The notes below the pieces were generated by a model. That model did not search any database. It saw only the letters and a list, made by a program, of their open reading frames with translations, and was not told the DNA's origin. Source: CAZYTO01 sp964650405 (GTDB lineage: Bacteria; Acidobacteriota; Thermoanaerobaculia; Gp7-AA8). Taken from it: DNA of 24,862 nucleotides. The stretch lies in NCBI GenBank assembly GCA_964650405.1, contig CAZYTO010000047.1, forward strand, positions 1 through 24,862, in the 5' to 3' direction. The translations under genes and the position numbers were made by a program. Below are positions 13,544 to 24,338 of this stretch, one piece after another; the first letter of the stretch is position 1, and every line of letters begins with the position of its first letter.

Positions 13544-15895
13544 TCAGAACGTCGTCCGCACCCCCAGGGGGTGGGAGCGGTGTTGGATGGGGTGGAGTGG
13601 GAGGTCCTCGACGCCCGCGGCGGGCTAGCCGGGCAGGCGCGAAGTGTAGAAGTAGTCGATGTCGCTCACTTTGGCGTTGAAGATGTTGAACACGTCCACG
13701 GCCAGGCGCAGGCGGGAGGTGAACGCGTAGCTCATGCGCGCGTTGATCGTGTTGGAGCTCCGGGAGCGGACGCTGTTGTCTTCGATGAGCGGACGGGGAC
13801 CGAAGTAACGGTCGCGCAGCTCGCCGGAGAGGCCGTGCGCGTCGAAGAGGGTCAGGCCGACCGAGGCCACGCCTTCCACGGCGCCGGGGATGCGGTCGCC
13901 GACGGGATCGAAGTCGCGGAAGCGGGCCCGCGAGTAGGCCAGGTCGGCGTCGAGCGCGAGGTGCTTCGAGATGTCGTAACCGGCTGCCAGCTCGACCCCG
14001 GTGCGGCGGCTGGGGCGGCTCGGCTCCGTCGTACCGGCGTCGCCCGTGAAGAGCAGCTCCGAGGCGATGTCGAGACCCCAGAGGGCGGCGGTGAGGTGGA
14101 AGCGGGGCACCGGGGCCGTACGCATCCCCACCTCGGCGCCTTTGGATCGGACGAGCGGATTGACCGGGCTGACCGGATCGCCCGTGCCCGGGTCGACATG
14201 GATCGTCGCGCCGCGGCCGTCGTTGCTGTGGAAGCCGTACCCGGCGTCCGCATACACCTCGGTGTTGTGCCACGGCCCGAGGATCACGCTCAGTTTCGGG
14301 CTGGCCAGCGAGGCGTCGCGGGCGCCGCCGTTTAAAGGATTGCTTGCATCGTCGTGGAAGTGGTAACGGTCGCCGCGGATGCCGATGGCCGTGCGCAGGT
14401 GCTCGCTCCACTGCAGGGACGACTGGGCGTAGACGGCGCCGCTCTCCTGCATCACCGCATCCTGCCGGATGGTGTTCAGCCGCTGCCGCGCCTGGGTGTG
14501 ATAGAGCGCGACGTTGCCGATGTCGTCGGCCCGGGCCTGGACGCCGATGACGTTCTCCGCGGCCACGTGCCCCCGCTTGGCCAGCCAGCGATGCGTGGAA
14601 TGGAAGCCGTAGACGCGGCGCCGGTCGGTCTGCTCGAACTGGTCGCCTCGCACGGGATCGTCGAGGAAGTATGTGAAGTCGGAGAAGAGATCGAGCCGGT
14701 AGTCGATGGCGTACGCGGCGGCCTGAGTCAGCGAGGTCGAGTCGCTGCGCTGCCACTCGCCGGCGAGCGAGTAGCGGTGCGTCCTGCCGCCATCGGTCGG
14801 GTCGACGAGACCAAAGCGGGAGAGGAGGCCGTCCGCCACGGCCCGCTCGGGGATCTGGTCGGTGGAATTCCACTTGGCGTCGTAGCCGGAGGCAGTGACG
14901 GAGAAGCCGCCGCGCTGGTCGCCGCGCGAGTAGCGCAGGATGCCGTTCAGCTTGCGGAAGTCGTCGGGGTGCGTCCACGGGCCGTTGTTGCGGCCGGCCT
15001 CCACGGCGTAGAGCAGGTAGCCGTCGCCGATCTTGGGCGAGTCGGCGAAGAGCGCCCGCTCGTAGCGGAACATCCCGCCCTCGACGACGCCGATGGGGTG
15101 ATCGACGAGGTTGAGGTAGTTGACGTTCACGGCGCCGGCGCTGGCGAAGTCGCCCTCCTCGGCGTAGTACGGTCCTTTCTTGTACTGCACGCCGCTGATC
15201 AATTCAGGGATGAGGAAGTTCGCGTCGGCGTAGCCCTGGCCGTGCGCATGGGTGGGCATGTTGACGGGCGCGCCGGCCACGGTGATGGCGATGTCGGTGC
15301 CGTGGTCGAGGTTGAAGCCGCGCAGGTAGTACTGGTTGGCCTTCCCCTCGCCGCTATGCTGGCTGATCACGACGCCGGGCACGGTCTCCATGATCTCGCC
15401 GGCGCGCGAGAACGGGCGGCGGTCGATCTCCGGCGCGGTGACGACGCCGACGGTGGCGGCGTCGGCCACGCCGATCAGGTCGTTCACCGGCTCGCTCATG
15501 TCCTCGAGGTTGCGGAAGGTCTGCTTCGCCGTGACGACGACCTCGGCACTCGTGGAGAGGTAGAGCGTGGTATCGATCGTCAGGGGCTGGCCCTCCTGGA
15601 TCGCCACGCCGCGCTTCACCGTCGTGGCGAAGTTGATCAGCGTGAAGGTGACGTCCCACCGGCCCGGCGGAAGGGCCAGCGCATATGTCCCGTCGCTGGC
15701 CGTGACGGCGACGACGGACTTGCCGCCGCCGGCCGGCGCCCCCTCGACGGTCACGCCGGGCAGCACGGCCTTCGTCGAGTCGTACACCCGTCCGTGCAGA
15801 GACGGAGCGTTCTGTGCCGATGCCGTGGATGCACCGAGGGAGATGATGAGCACAAGGCCGATGGCGCATCTCCGCAGGAGAATTGCTGCGTTCAT
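13544..15895 (-). CDS. TonB-dependent outer-membrane receptor, truncated by an in-frame amber codon
   Basis: A 756-residue product ends at TAG 13627-13625. Residues 1-28 are a signal peptide (LVLIISLGASTASAQ). Residues ~30-120 form a carboxypeptidase-regulatory-like (CarboxypepD_reg) domain (LHGRVYDSTKAVLPGVTVE). A plug of ~130-250 contains VPGVVISQHSGEGKANQYYLRGFNLDHGTDIAI and NMPTHAHGQGYADANFLIPELI, and the rest is a beta-barrel. The His-containing HAHGQGY loop is common to a receptor subgroup; metal uptake is an inference also suggested by the His-rich gene upstream. Past the TAG the same frame stays open for 26 codons (PAAGVEDLPLHPIQ...GVRTTF) and ends with TGA at 13546-13544, giving the C-terminal Phe typical of barrel proteins. 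So the TAG probably replaced a sense codon such as GAG, removing the last strand. Coordinates include this tail. Confidence 0.9.
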
Positions 15896-15924
15896 GAGAA
15901 GTTCTCGCTTTCGTCAACGACGAT

Positions 15925-16070
15925 GCAGGGCACCACTGCGTCGTGCCGAACCCCGTTGCACGAGGTCATTCGGCAAACGCATCCGCGCGCCGTGCGTACC
16001 GCCGGCCGGCAGCCGATCCTCGTGACCGCCCGCCCACGGGGGTTCGGCACGACGCGGTCGTGCCCTACGC
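15925..16070. repeat. Paired palindromic (REP/BIME-like) element
   Basis: Two ~30-bp arms in inverted orientation lie at 15925-15954 and 16038-16070. Each arm contains its own palindrome: GGCACCACTGCGTCGTGCC (15929-15947, imperfect) and GGCACGACGCGGTCGTGCC (16046-16064, perfect 8-bp arms with a 3-nt loop), and both are followed by GAACCCC on the outer-to-inner path. About 83 bp separate the arms. The right arm contains the TAG stop of the His-rich gene (16067-16065). Confidence 0.8.
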
Positions 16071-16529
16071 TGGTTTGGCCGGGTGCCAGCGTGGCGGGCC
16101 GCGAACGGAGAGGTCGCGGATGAGGGTGAGGCCGGGCGCCGTGGGTGAGGGGAGGGGCGGCGCGATGCCCAGAGCGTGCAGCGGGCGGATGGCGGGCGGT
16201 GGCGGAGCGTCCGCGATCAGAGCGGCCGAGAAATGCTCGAGGCTCCCGTCGCCGTGGTGCGGATCGAAGGGCTCGTGGTGGTGATGGTGCTCGCCATGCG
16301 CGGCGGGAGTTGCTTCGGCGTCATGGTCATGATCGTCATCGCCGTCGTCATCGTGGTCCGCGTGATCCTCGTGGTCCTGCCAGTGGATGTGGATTCCGCC
16401 GCCTTCGTGATCGTGCGGGATGAGGTCGTGGAAGGCGAGGTGAAGGGTCGGGACGAGGACCGCGCCGGCAAAGTATCCCCCGCACGCCAGGCGTGCCAGA
16501 AGACGTTGTCGCCGAAACGCGGTGATCAT
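16065..16529 (-). CDS. His/Asp-rich exported protein, putative metal binder
   Basis: A 154-residue protein beginning with a basic head and one hydrophobic helix (residues ~10-30, LLARLACGGYFAGAVLVPTLHLAF), which may be a signal peptide or anchor. Residues ~32-95 are dominated by His, Asp and Glu (HDHEGGGIHIHW, HEDHADHDDDGDDDHDHD, HGEHHHHHEPFDPHH), a composition expected to bind Zn, Ni, Co or Cu. The Pro/Ala-rich C-terminus (ADAPPPPAIRPLH...) looks unstructured, and its stop codon lies inside a REP-like arm. It precedes the TonB receptor on the same strand, separated by the 146-bp palindromic element, so the two may be a metal-handling pair. A TAGAGT hexamer 5 nt before the ATG suggests a leaderless start. 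No Fur/Zur box was recognised. Confidence 0.75.
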   Translation of the reverse strand: MITAFRRQRLLARLACGGYFAGAVLVPTLHLAFHDLIPHDHEGGGIHIHWQDHEDHADHDDDGDDDHDHDAEATPAAHGEHHHHHEPFDPHHGDGSLEHFSAALIADAPPPPAIRPLHALGIAPPLPSPTAPGLTLIRDLSVRGPPRWHPAKPA

Positions 16530-16540
16530 CGTTCACTCTA
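16529..16540 (-). promoter_or_regulatory. Putative leaderless -10 element (TAGAGT, minus strand)
   Basis: On the minus strand TAGAGT (16540-16535) is followed by 5 nt (GAACG) and the ATG at 16529. It is slightly tighter than the other leaderless candidates and has no Shine-Dalgarno. Confidence 0.35.
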
Positions 16541-16645
16541 CGGTGGAAGCTGTACGGCGGACGCGTGCCGCGGATTGTGACAGAAGTGCGGCAGGGCGGC
16601 GCGATGTTCGCGAGTTGTTCCATTCGAGGGGCCGTTCGGCCTTGC

Positions 16646-16659
16646 TATCCTGCCTCCCG
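16646..16659 (+). promoter_or_regulatory. Putative leaderless -10 element (TATCCT)
   Basis: TTGCTATCCT includes TATCCT at 16646-16651, followed by 7 nt (GCCTCCC) and GTG at 16659. The TGC before it also gives an extended -10. There is no Shine-Dalgarno. Confidence 0.5.
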
Positions 16660-18285
16660 TGCGACTCTCGCTGCGCATTCTCCAGTTCGGTGCCGTGGCC
16701 GTCGTGCTGGCGGTATCGACGCTGACGCTCTTCGATCTGGACCGCTTCTTCGTGCCGAAGGAGCTCGTGCTGCATGCCGTGGCGGCGCTGGCAGGACTCT
16801 TCGCCGTGCGGGGAATCGCCCGCGGCACGTTCACCGGCGTCGATTTCTGGCTGGGGTGTTTCATCGGTTTGGACGTAAGTGCGGGGCTTTTTGCTCACCA
16901 CCGGTCTCCACGCGTCCCGTCACTTGCCCCCCNNNNNNNNNNGCTGGAGCGTACTGTCGGCGCTCTTCGCCACGAACCGCTGGCTCGGCTTCCGTGCACT
17001 GGCCATCAGCGCCTCGGGGGTGCTCATCTTCTGGACGGCGCGGGCCCTGCGCGAAGCCGGCCTGGCCCGGCCGCTGCTCGGGGCGCTGGCACTGGCCATC
17101 GCCCTGGCGGCGCTGACGTCGCTGCTGCAGGCGTACGGCCTGGAGACGCACTTCTTCGCCGACACGCGCATCCCGGGCGGCACGCTCGGCAACCGCAATT
17201 TCATCGCCCATGCGGCGGCGTTCGGGCTGCCGCTGCTGCTGGTGGCGGCCGTCACGGCGGGGCATCGGCGCATGCGCATCGTGGGAGCCCTCGGCGTCAT
17301 GATGGTCGTGGCCACGCTCGTGCTCACGCGCTCCCGGGCCGGCTGGCTCGCGTTCGGCGCGGTGGTGGCCGTGACGTTCGTGGCCATGATCGCCTCGCCG
17401 CCGCTGCGGCGCGACGGCACGGCCTGGCGCCGGCTCCTGAAGATCGCCGCCGTTACCGCCTGCGGCATCGCGGCGGCGATGTTCCTCCCGAATGCCCTGC
17501 ACTGGCGGAGCGACAATCCGTACACACAGACCATGAAGCACATGACCGACTACGAGAGCGGCAGCGGGCACGGGCGGCTGGTGCAGTACGTCCAGTCGGT
17601 GAAGATGGCGGCGCACCATCCGCTCTTCGGCGTGGGTCCGGGCAACTGGCCGGTGGTCTATCCGGCGCACGCCGTGCGCGACGATCCGTCGCTCAGCGAT
17701 TCCGAGCCGGGCATGACCTCGAACCCGTGGCCGAGCAGCGACTGGATGGCCTGCATCTCCGAGCGGGGCCTGGCCGCCACGGTGCTCCTGGCCCTGGCCT
17801 TCCTGGCCATCACCCTCGGCGCGTTCCGGCAGCTCGTCGGCGCCGCCACCGCCGAGGAGGGACTGCTGGCGGCGGCGCTCCTGGGAACGCTGGCCGGAGG
17901 CGGCATCGCCGGCCTGTTCGACGCCGTGCTCCTCCTGGCCGCGCCGACGCTGCTGATCTGGGCGGCCCTGGGCGTATTGTGGGCGCCCGCTCCTGCGGCA
18001 CCGGTGCCGGCGCGCGGCCTCGTCCTGGCCGGCGTGCTGCTGCTGGCCGCTCTCGGCGCGGTGCGGAGCGGGATGCAGCTCATGGCCATGGAGATCTCCG
18101 GCGCGCACGGCGACCGGGCCTCGCTCCTGCGCGCCGCGCACCTCGACCCCGGTAGTTTCCGGGCGCAATTACGACTGGCGCGGATGGGCGGGCGCGCTCA
18201 GCGCTGCGAGCACGCCCGCGACGCCCTGGCCCTCTTCCCCCACGCCAAGGCGGCGATCGACGCAATGAGAGGATGTGGCCGATGA
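16659..18285 (+). CDS. O-antigen ligase-type (Wzy_C) membrane protein, interrupted by an assembly gap
   Basis: The frame from GTG 16659 (LSLRILQFGAVAVVLAVSTLTLFDLDRFFVPKE) and the frame after the N-run (WSVLSALFATNRWLGF onward) belong to one gene. Sequence 16869-16932 is a noisy copy of the first bases after the gap. Joining 16868 to 16945 gives exactly 517 codons, a 516-residue protein. It has about ten membrane helices and the Wzy_C hallmark GRLVQYVQSVKMAAHHPLFGVGPGNW in the large periplasmic loop, and GNRNFIAHAAAFGLPLLL earlier. Such proteins join or polymerise lipid-linked glycans at the periplasmic face. The last ~70 residues (AHLDPGSFRAQLRLARMG..CEHARDALALFPHAKAA) resemble a short TPR-like tail. 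Its stop overlaps the next start (ATGA). No other polysaccharide genes are adjacent, so ligase versus polymerase cannot be decided. Confidence 0.85.
16933..16942. other. Assembly gap (10 N)
   Basis: Ten N mark a scaffold join. The flanks look like the same locus read twice (see findings), so the real gap length is probably zero or negative. Confidence 0.98.
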
Positions 18286-19004
18286 TCCTGCTCTTCTGGC
18301 TTGCCCTGCAGTCGCACTGGACCGCCGTCAACGGCCATCGCCTCTACTACGAGACGATGGGGAGGGGACGGCCGGTTCTGCTCCTGCACGGAGGCGGCGG
18401 CAACATCCACAACTCGTTCGACAAGCAGATCGACGCCTTCGCCAGGACGCACTACCTCATCGCGCCGGAGCAGGTCGGGCAGGGGCACACGCCGGACGTC
18501 GACGCGCCGCTAACGTACGCGGCCATGACCAGCGACACGGCGGCCCTGCTCGACGGGCTGCATCTCCAGGACGTCGACGTCGTCGGCTGGAGCGACGGCG
18601 GCATCCTCGCTCTCATGCTGGCGGCGCGGCGCCCCGACCTGGTGCGGCGCGTCGTCGTCAGCGGCGCCAACTTCTCGCCCGAGGGCTATCACGCGGATGA
18701 CCTCCGCCAGATGCTGGCCAAAGACAAGCCCAATCCGAGGTCGTTCGACGAGAAGCTCAACCACCTCTGGGCGACCTCTCCCACGTTCGAGGAGCTGTCG
18801 CCCGCGATCCTCGGCGGGATCAAGAAGCGCGTCCTGGTGATGTCCGGCGACCACGACGCCGTTCTGCTCAATCACACCATCGCCCTCTACCGCGCCCTCC
18901 CCGACGCTCGGCTCTGCATCCTCCCCGGCACGGGCCACCCGGCGTTCAATGATCGTTCGGCATGGGTGAACCCGATCGTGCTGTCGTTTCTGGAGGAGTA
19001 CTAG
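18282..19004 (+). CDS. Alpha/beta-fold hydrolase
   Basis: A 240-residue hydrolase. The start ATG 18282 overlaps the stop of the membrane-protein gene (ATGA), so translation is coupled; an ATG three codons earlier (18273) is possible. Residues 32-40 (VLLLHGGGG) give the oxyanion-hole HGG motif. The nucleophile is Ser104 in GWSDGG, the acid is Asp190 or Asp192 in MSGDHD, and the base is His219 in GTGHPAF, so a complete Ser-Asp-His triad is visible in normal order. The first ~10 residues are hydrophobic (ILLFWLALQ), which might be a short signal or anchor. The substrate is unknown; relatives include esterases, lactonases and haloperoxidase-like enzymes. Coupling with a ligase-type protein suggests co-expression only. 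Confidence 0.92.
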   Translation: MILLFWLALQSHWTAVNGHRLYYETMGRGRPVLLLHGGGGNIHNSFDKQIDAFARTHYLIAPEQVGQGHTPDVDAPLTYAAMTSDTAALLDGLHLQDVDVVGWSDGGILALMLAARRPDLVRRVVVSGANFSPEGYHADDLRQMLAKDKPNPRSFDEKLNHLWATSPTFEELSPAILGGIKKRVLVMSGDHDAVLLNHTIALYRALPDARLCILPGTGHPAFNDRSAWVNPIVLSFLEEY

Positions 19005-19008
19005 CTAC

Positions 19009-19048
19009 AGTGCGGAGTGCCGAGTGCCGAGTGCCGAGGGGGCATGAG
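19009..19048 (+). repeat. GAGTGCC array, one-sided, with GGGGGCATGAG end
   Basis: AGTGCGGAGTGCCGAGTGCC and a further GAGTGCCGAG unit lead to GGGGGCATGAG (19038-19048), the same core as at 3396 and 7217. No inverse half follows; instead a different palindromic element begins at 19088. Confidence 0.8.
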
Positions 19049-19087
19049 TTTCAGAGACCTCCGTCCACGCATCTGCGAGACAGAGAG

Positions 19088-19319
19088 CCCCTCACCCCGG
19101 CCACTTCGCGCTGACTGCGTCGAAAATGATTCACTGAGAGTCGAGATTGCGCGCTACGTGGCCGACCCTCTCCCGGGAGAGGGTGTCCTCCTGTGCTTTG
19201 GCGATGCGAGAAGGCAGCGCGAGGAACACCCTCTCCCACCGGGAGAGGGTCGGCGCGGAGCGCTCATCGCGCTGCGCTGAATCATTGGCGGGCAGTCAGC
19301 TCCGCGGCGGGGTGAGGGG
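19088..19319. repeat. 232-bp imperfect palindromic element (MITE-like)
   Basis: The outer ends are CCCCTCACCCCGG (19088-19100) and CGGGGTGAGGGG (19308-19319). Moving inward, both halves share, in inverse, GCTGACTGC, AATGATTCA and GCCGACCCTCTCCC. Each half also contains a palindrome: CCCTCTCCCGGGAGAGGG (19166-19183, perfect) and CCCTCTCCC-ACC-GGGAGAGGG (19229-19249). No ORF is supported inside. The CCCTCTCCC palindrome type is common in many bacterial genomes. The rest of this intergenic stretch, to 19396, shows no gene. Confidence 0.8.
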
Positions 19320-19396
19320 TAGAGGCCTTCTGCGACGTCTTGGCGAGAGTAGTGCGAGCACTTTCATCTTCATGCCCCGTGCTGCATCCTGCACGC

Positions 19397-20110
19397 GTGA
19401 ATCTCATCTTGCTCTTCGACTCCGACTTCACTACCCAATCGCGGGTTCGCCTCACCGGTCGCCGCCTCGAGCACGTCATCCACGTGCATCAAGCCGAAAT
19501 CGGCGACGAGCTCGTGGTCGGCGTCGCGAACGGCCGCGTGGGACGCGGGCAAGTGGTGGCGCTGGATCGTGACGTACTGGAGATGGACGTGATGATCGAC
19601 GCCGAGCCGCCCGCGCCCGCGGACGTCACGCTCGTCCTGGCCGTGCCGCGGCCGAAGGTGCTGAACCGGGTCATTGCCGCCGCCGCGTCGCTGGGAATCA
19701 AGCGCATCGTGCTGATCAACGCCTGGCGGGTGGAGAAGAGCTACTGGTCGTCGCCGCGCATGACCGCGGAGAGTCTCCGCCAGCAGGCCATCCTCGGACT
19801 GGAGCAGGCCAAGGACACGATCCTTCCCGTCATCGAGGTCCGCCGCCTCTTCCGTCCCTTCGTCGAGAACGAACTGCCCGGGCTGGCACGCGGAACGCTC
19901 TGCCTCGTCGGACATCCGCGCGCCTCGGAGCCGTGCCCCCGCTCTGTGTCCGGCCCGGTGACACTCGCCATCGGCCCCGAGGGCGGGTTCATCGAGGCGG
20001 AGATCGCGTCGCTGGAGCGGGCGGGCTTCACGCCCGTCTCCCTCGGGCCGCGCATTCTTCGCGTCGAGACGATCCTTCCCCTGATGATGGGAAGGCTGCT
20101 ACCGGCGTGA
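19397..20110 (+). CDS. rsmE: 16S rRNA (uridine1498-N3)-methyltransferase
   Basis: A 237-residue SPOUT-class methyltransferase that methylates U1498 in the 30S decoding region. The N-terminal PUA-like part carries RLTGRRLEHVIHVHQAEIGDELVV (residues ~18-41). The trefoil-knot SAM site carries GPEGGFIEAEI (193-203) and LGPRILRVETI (216-226), and Arg/Lys-rich KVLNRVIAAAASLGIKRIVLINAWRVEKSYW lies between. The family length is normal. The GTG at 19397 is chosen because it begins VNLILLFDSDF directly at the first strand and is preceded by CATCCT and 6 nt, similar to other short-leader starts here. It stands alone; in many bacteria it follows prmA. Confidence 0.95.
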   Translation: MNLILLFDSDFTTQSRVRLTGRRLEHVIHVHQAEIGDELVVGVANGRVGRGQVVALDRDVLEMDVMIDAEPPAPADVTLVLAVPRPKVLNRVIAAAASLGIKRIVLINAWRVEKSYWSSPRMTAESLRQQAILGLEQAKDTILPVIEVRRLFRPFVENELPGLARGTLCLVGHPRASEPCPRSVSGPVTLAIGPEGGFIEAEIASLERAGFTPVSLGPRILRVETILPLMMGRLLPA

Positions 20111-20218
20111 TGTTTTCACCCGACGACCACGACGGGTCCGATGTGTCCAGTCAGGAGCCCGCCGTTCGAGGGTTGATGGATGGATTGAACAGCGGTGGTG
20201 ATTCTTGACGTTTGACCG

Positions 20219-20389
20219 CTACGGGCACGTCTGGAGGACCATGTTTGTGATCTGCGCCGGGGTCATCGCGGTACCGACAGGCGGGTTTTCAGGAAAGCCG
20301 AGGCAGTGAAGCTCTTCGTGAATGAGCCGAGGCCACTGTTGTGCCGCCGTCAATTGCAGGAACTGTTGCTCGCAAATGTGGGTTTGTAA
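20219..20389 (-). pseudogene. C-terminal remnant of a secreted HExxH protein
   Basis: The last ~56 codons of a minus-strand frame ending in TAG at 20221-20219 read like a real protein end: HICEQQFLQLTAAQQWPRL, then IHEELHCLGFPENPP and a terminal helix with Cys (ITNMVLQTC). HEELHxxGxxE is an HExxH zinc-site pattern. The rest of the frame upstream (to 20791) is the antisense-like shadow of the neighbouring ORF. Either a single frameshift near 20390-20400 separated this end from the preceding ORF, or the 5' part of a separate gene was lost. No start codon with a signal peptide is available. The 108 bases between this remnant and rsmE hold nothing recognisable. Confidence 0.4.
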
Positions 20390-20396
20390 CGCTGAG

Positions 20397-21355
20397 TCAC
20401 GCCGCCCTGCGGCTTGGTTCGATCCAGAAGCTGGCGATTGCGCCGGAGGCTGAGCCGTTAGTACATCCGCCGACGCGGCCGTCGGCCGTGATGATGATGT
20501 GATTCGGAGCCATGGCGCTCTGCTCGTGGATTGCGAGCGCGGTATCCGATCGTATCGACGATGCCGCCAGAGGTATAGCGAAATCGATGAGCAGGGCCTT
20601 GCCCGATGCATCGAAGGCCCAGGCATTTCCACCGGAGCGCAGGACATAGAGAAGAGGACTTCCGTCGGGACGAACACCCATGGAGACGCTGCTCGAATCG
20701 GTGCCGCGAAGCGCCAGTTCCTTCTGCCAATCGTCACCGAGGCCGAGTTGCGACATGACGGCGTCAAGACACGGTGAGCCTGAGTGAACATTCGAGATGG
20801 ACCCCGGCGCGGAGATGGAGACGACCACCTTGCCGTCAGCGGCCTTCAGCGTTTCCGTCACGCTGCCATCGGCAGCGGGCGGCGTCAATTCCAGCGTCTG
20901 AGCGCTGGTGATGATGTTCCGAAGGTACCCCTTCGCATCGAATTGAAAGCGGGCGACATCGGATCCCTTGCCGTCGCGAATGGCGGTAACTCGCGCATCC
21001 TGGTCGCGCTCCAGTGTGAACAAATCCATGCCGTCCGCACCGAGTCGGGTGCTGTCCTCGGAATGGATGGCAAGCGAAGTCCCGTGGAGGTGAACGCGCA
21101 AGCCGTTGTACTTACCTCTCTGGTCGTACAGCCACTCTTCCGAGGCCGGACCTTCGTCCATCTGCAGCAGTTGTGTCGTGTGTGGACGGAAGTGTTGCGT
21201 GACCCAGTGACCGTTCGAGTACACCTTCATCGTGTAGTGCGTGCGGTCGCGAATCTCCTGGTAAGTGATCTTTCCTGAGTCGTCACGCACCGTCTGGTCC
21301 GGCGAGGCGAGTACCCGATCGGCGAGAGGTGAGGCTGACGTTGCCGGCGCCGGCG

Positions 21356-21368
<13 letters not shown>
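20397..21368 (-). CDS. Unrecognised protein with RHS/YD-like strand pattern
   Basis: A 323-residue frame starting at a GTG (21368-21366) that overlaps the last codons of the glucosidase gene. No signal peptide is visible. Residues ~30-175 repeat short beta hairpins of the kind seen in RHS/YD-repeat proteins (SGKITYQEIRDRTHYTMKVYSNGHWVTQHF, EEWLYDQRGKYNGLRVHLHG, QFDAKGYLRNIITS), and residues ~215-310 are another strand-rich part (VSMGVRPDGSPLLYVLRSGGNAWAF). The base composition looks less GC-rich than neighbouring genes, which suggests transfer. The 5' end may have been truncated at the glucosidase junction and the 3' end frameshifted into the HExxH remnant. I do not assign a function. Confidence 0.5.
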
Positions 21369-24199
<2,831 letters not shown>

Positions 24200-24224
24200 C
24201 GGTCCTTCGTGTGTGGCGGAAGTA

Positions 24225-24291
24225 TGAAGGGCGAAGGGCGAATGAAGAAGGGCGAAGGTTAAGGACTTTCCTTCTTCGTCCGCCCTTCGTG
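24225..24291. repeat. Inverted tandem array, GAAGGGC family
   Basis: GAAGGGCGAAGGGCGAATG and AAGAAGGGCGAAGG (24225-24257) are followed by a short centre and the inverse CCTTCTTCGTCCGCCCTTCG (24270-24289). It fills the spacer between the divergent glucosidase and DHH-like genes. Confidence 0.85.
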
Positions 24292-24338
24292 CCTCCTGCC
24301 GCTTGCAAGGAACGCGTGAGGAGCGCTAAAAGACACTC

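Noticed and set aside
13625..13627. Pyrrolysine or programmed readthrough at the TonB amber codon
   Set aside because: No context for pyrrolysine or a readthrough signal is visible; a simple nonsense change or an error explains it.
14354..16123. 589-codon plus-strand frame over the TonB receptor
   Set aside because: Shadow of the receptor, which has a signal peptide, regulatory domain, plug and barrel on the other strand.
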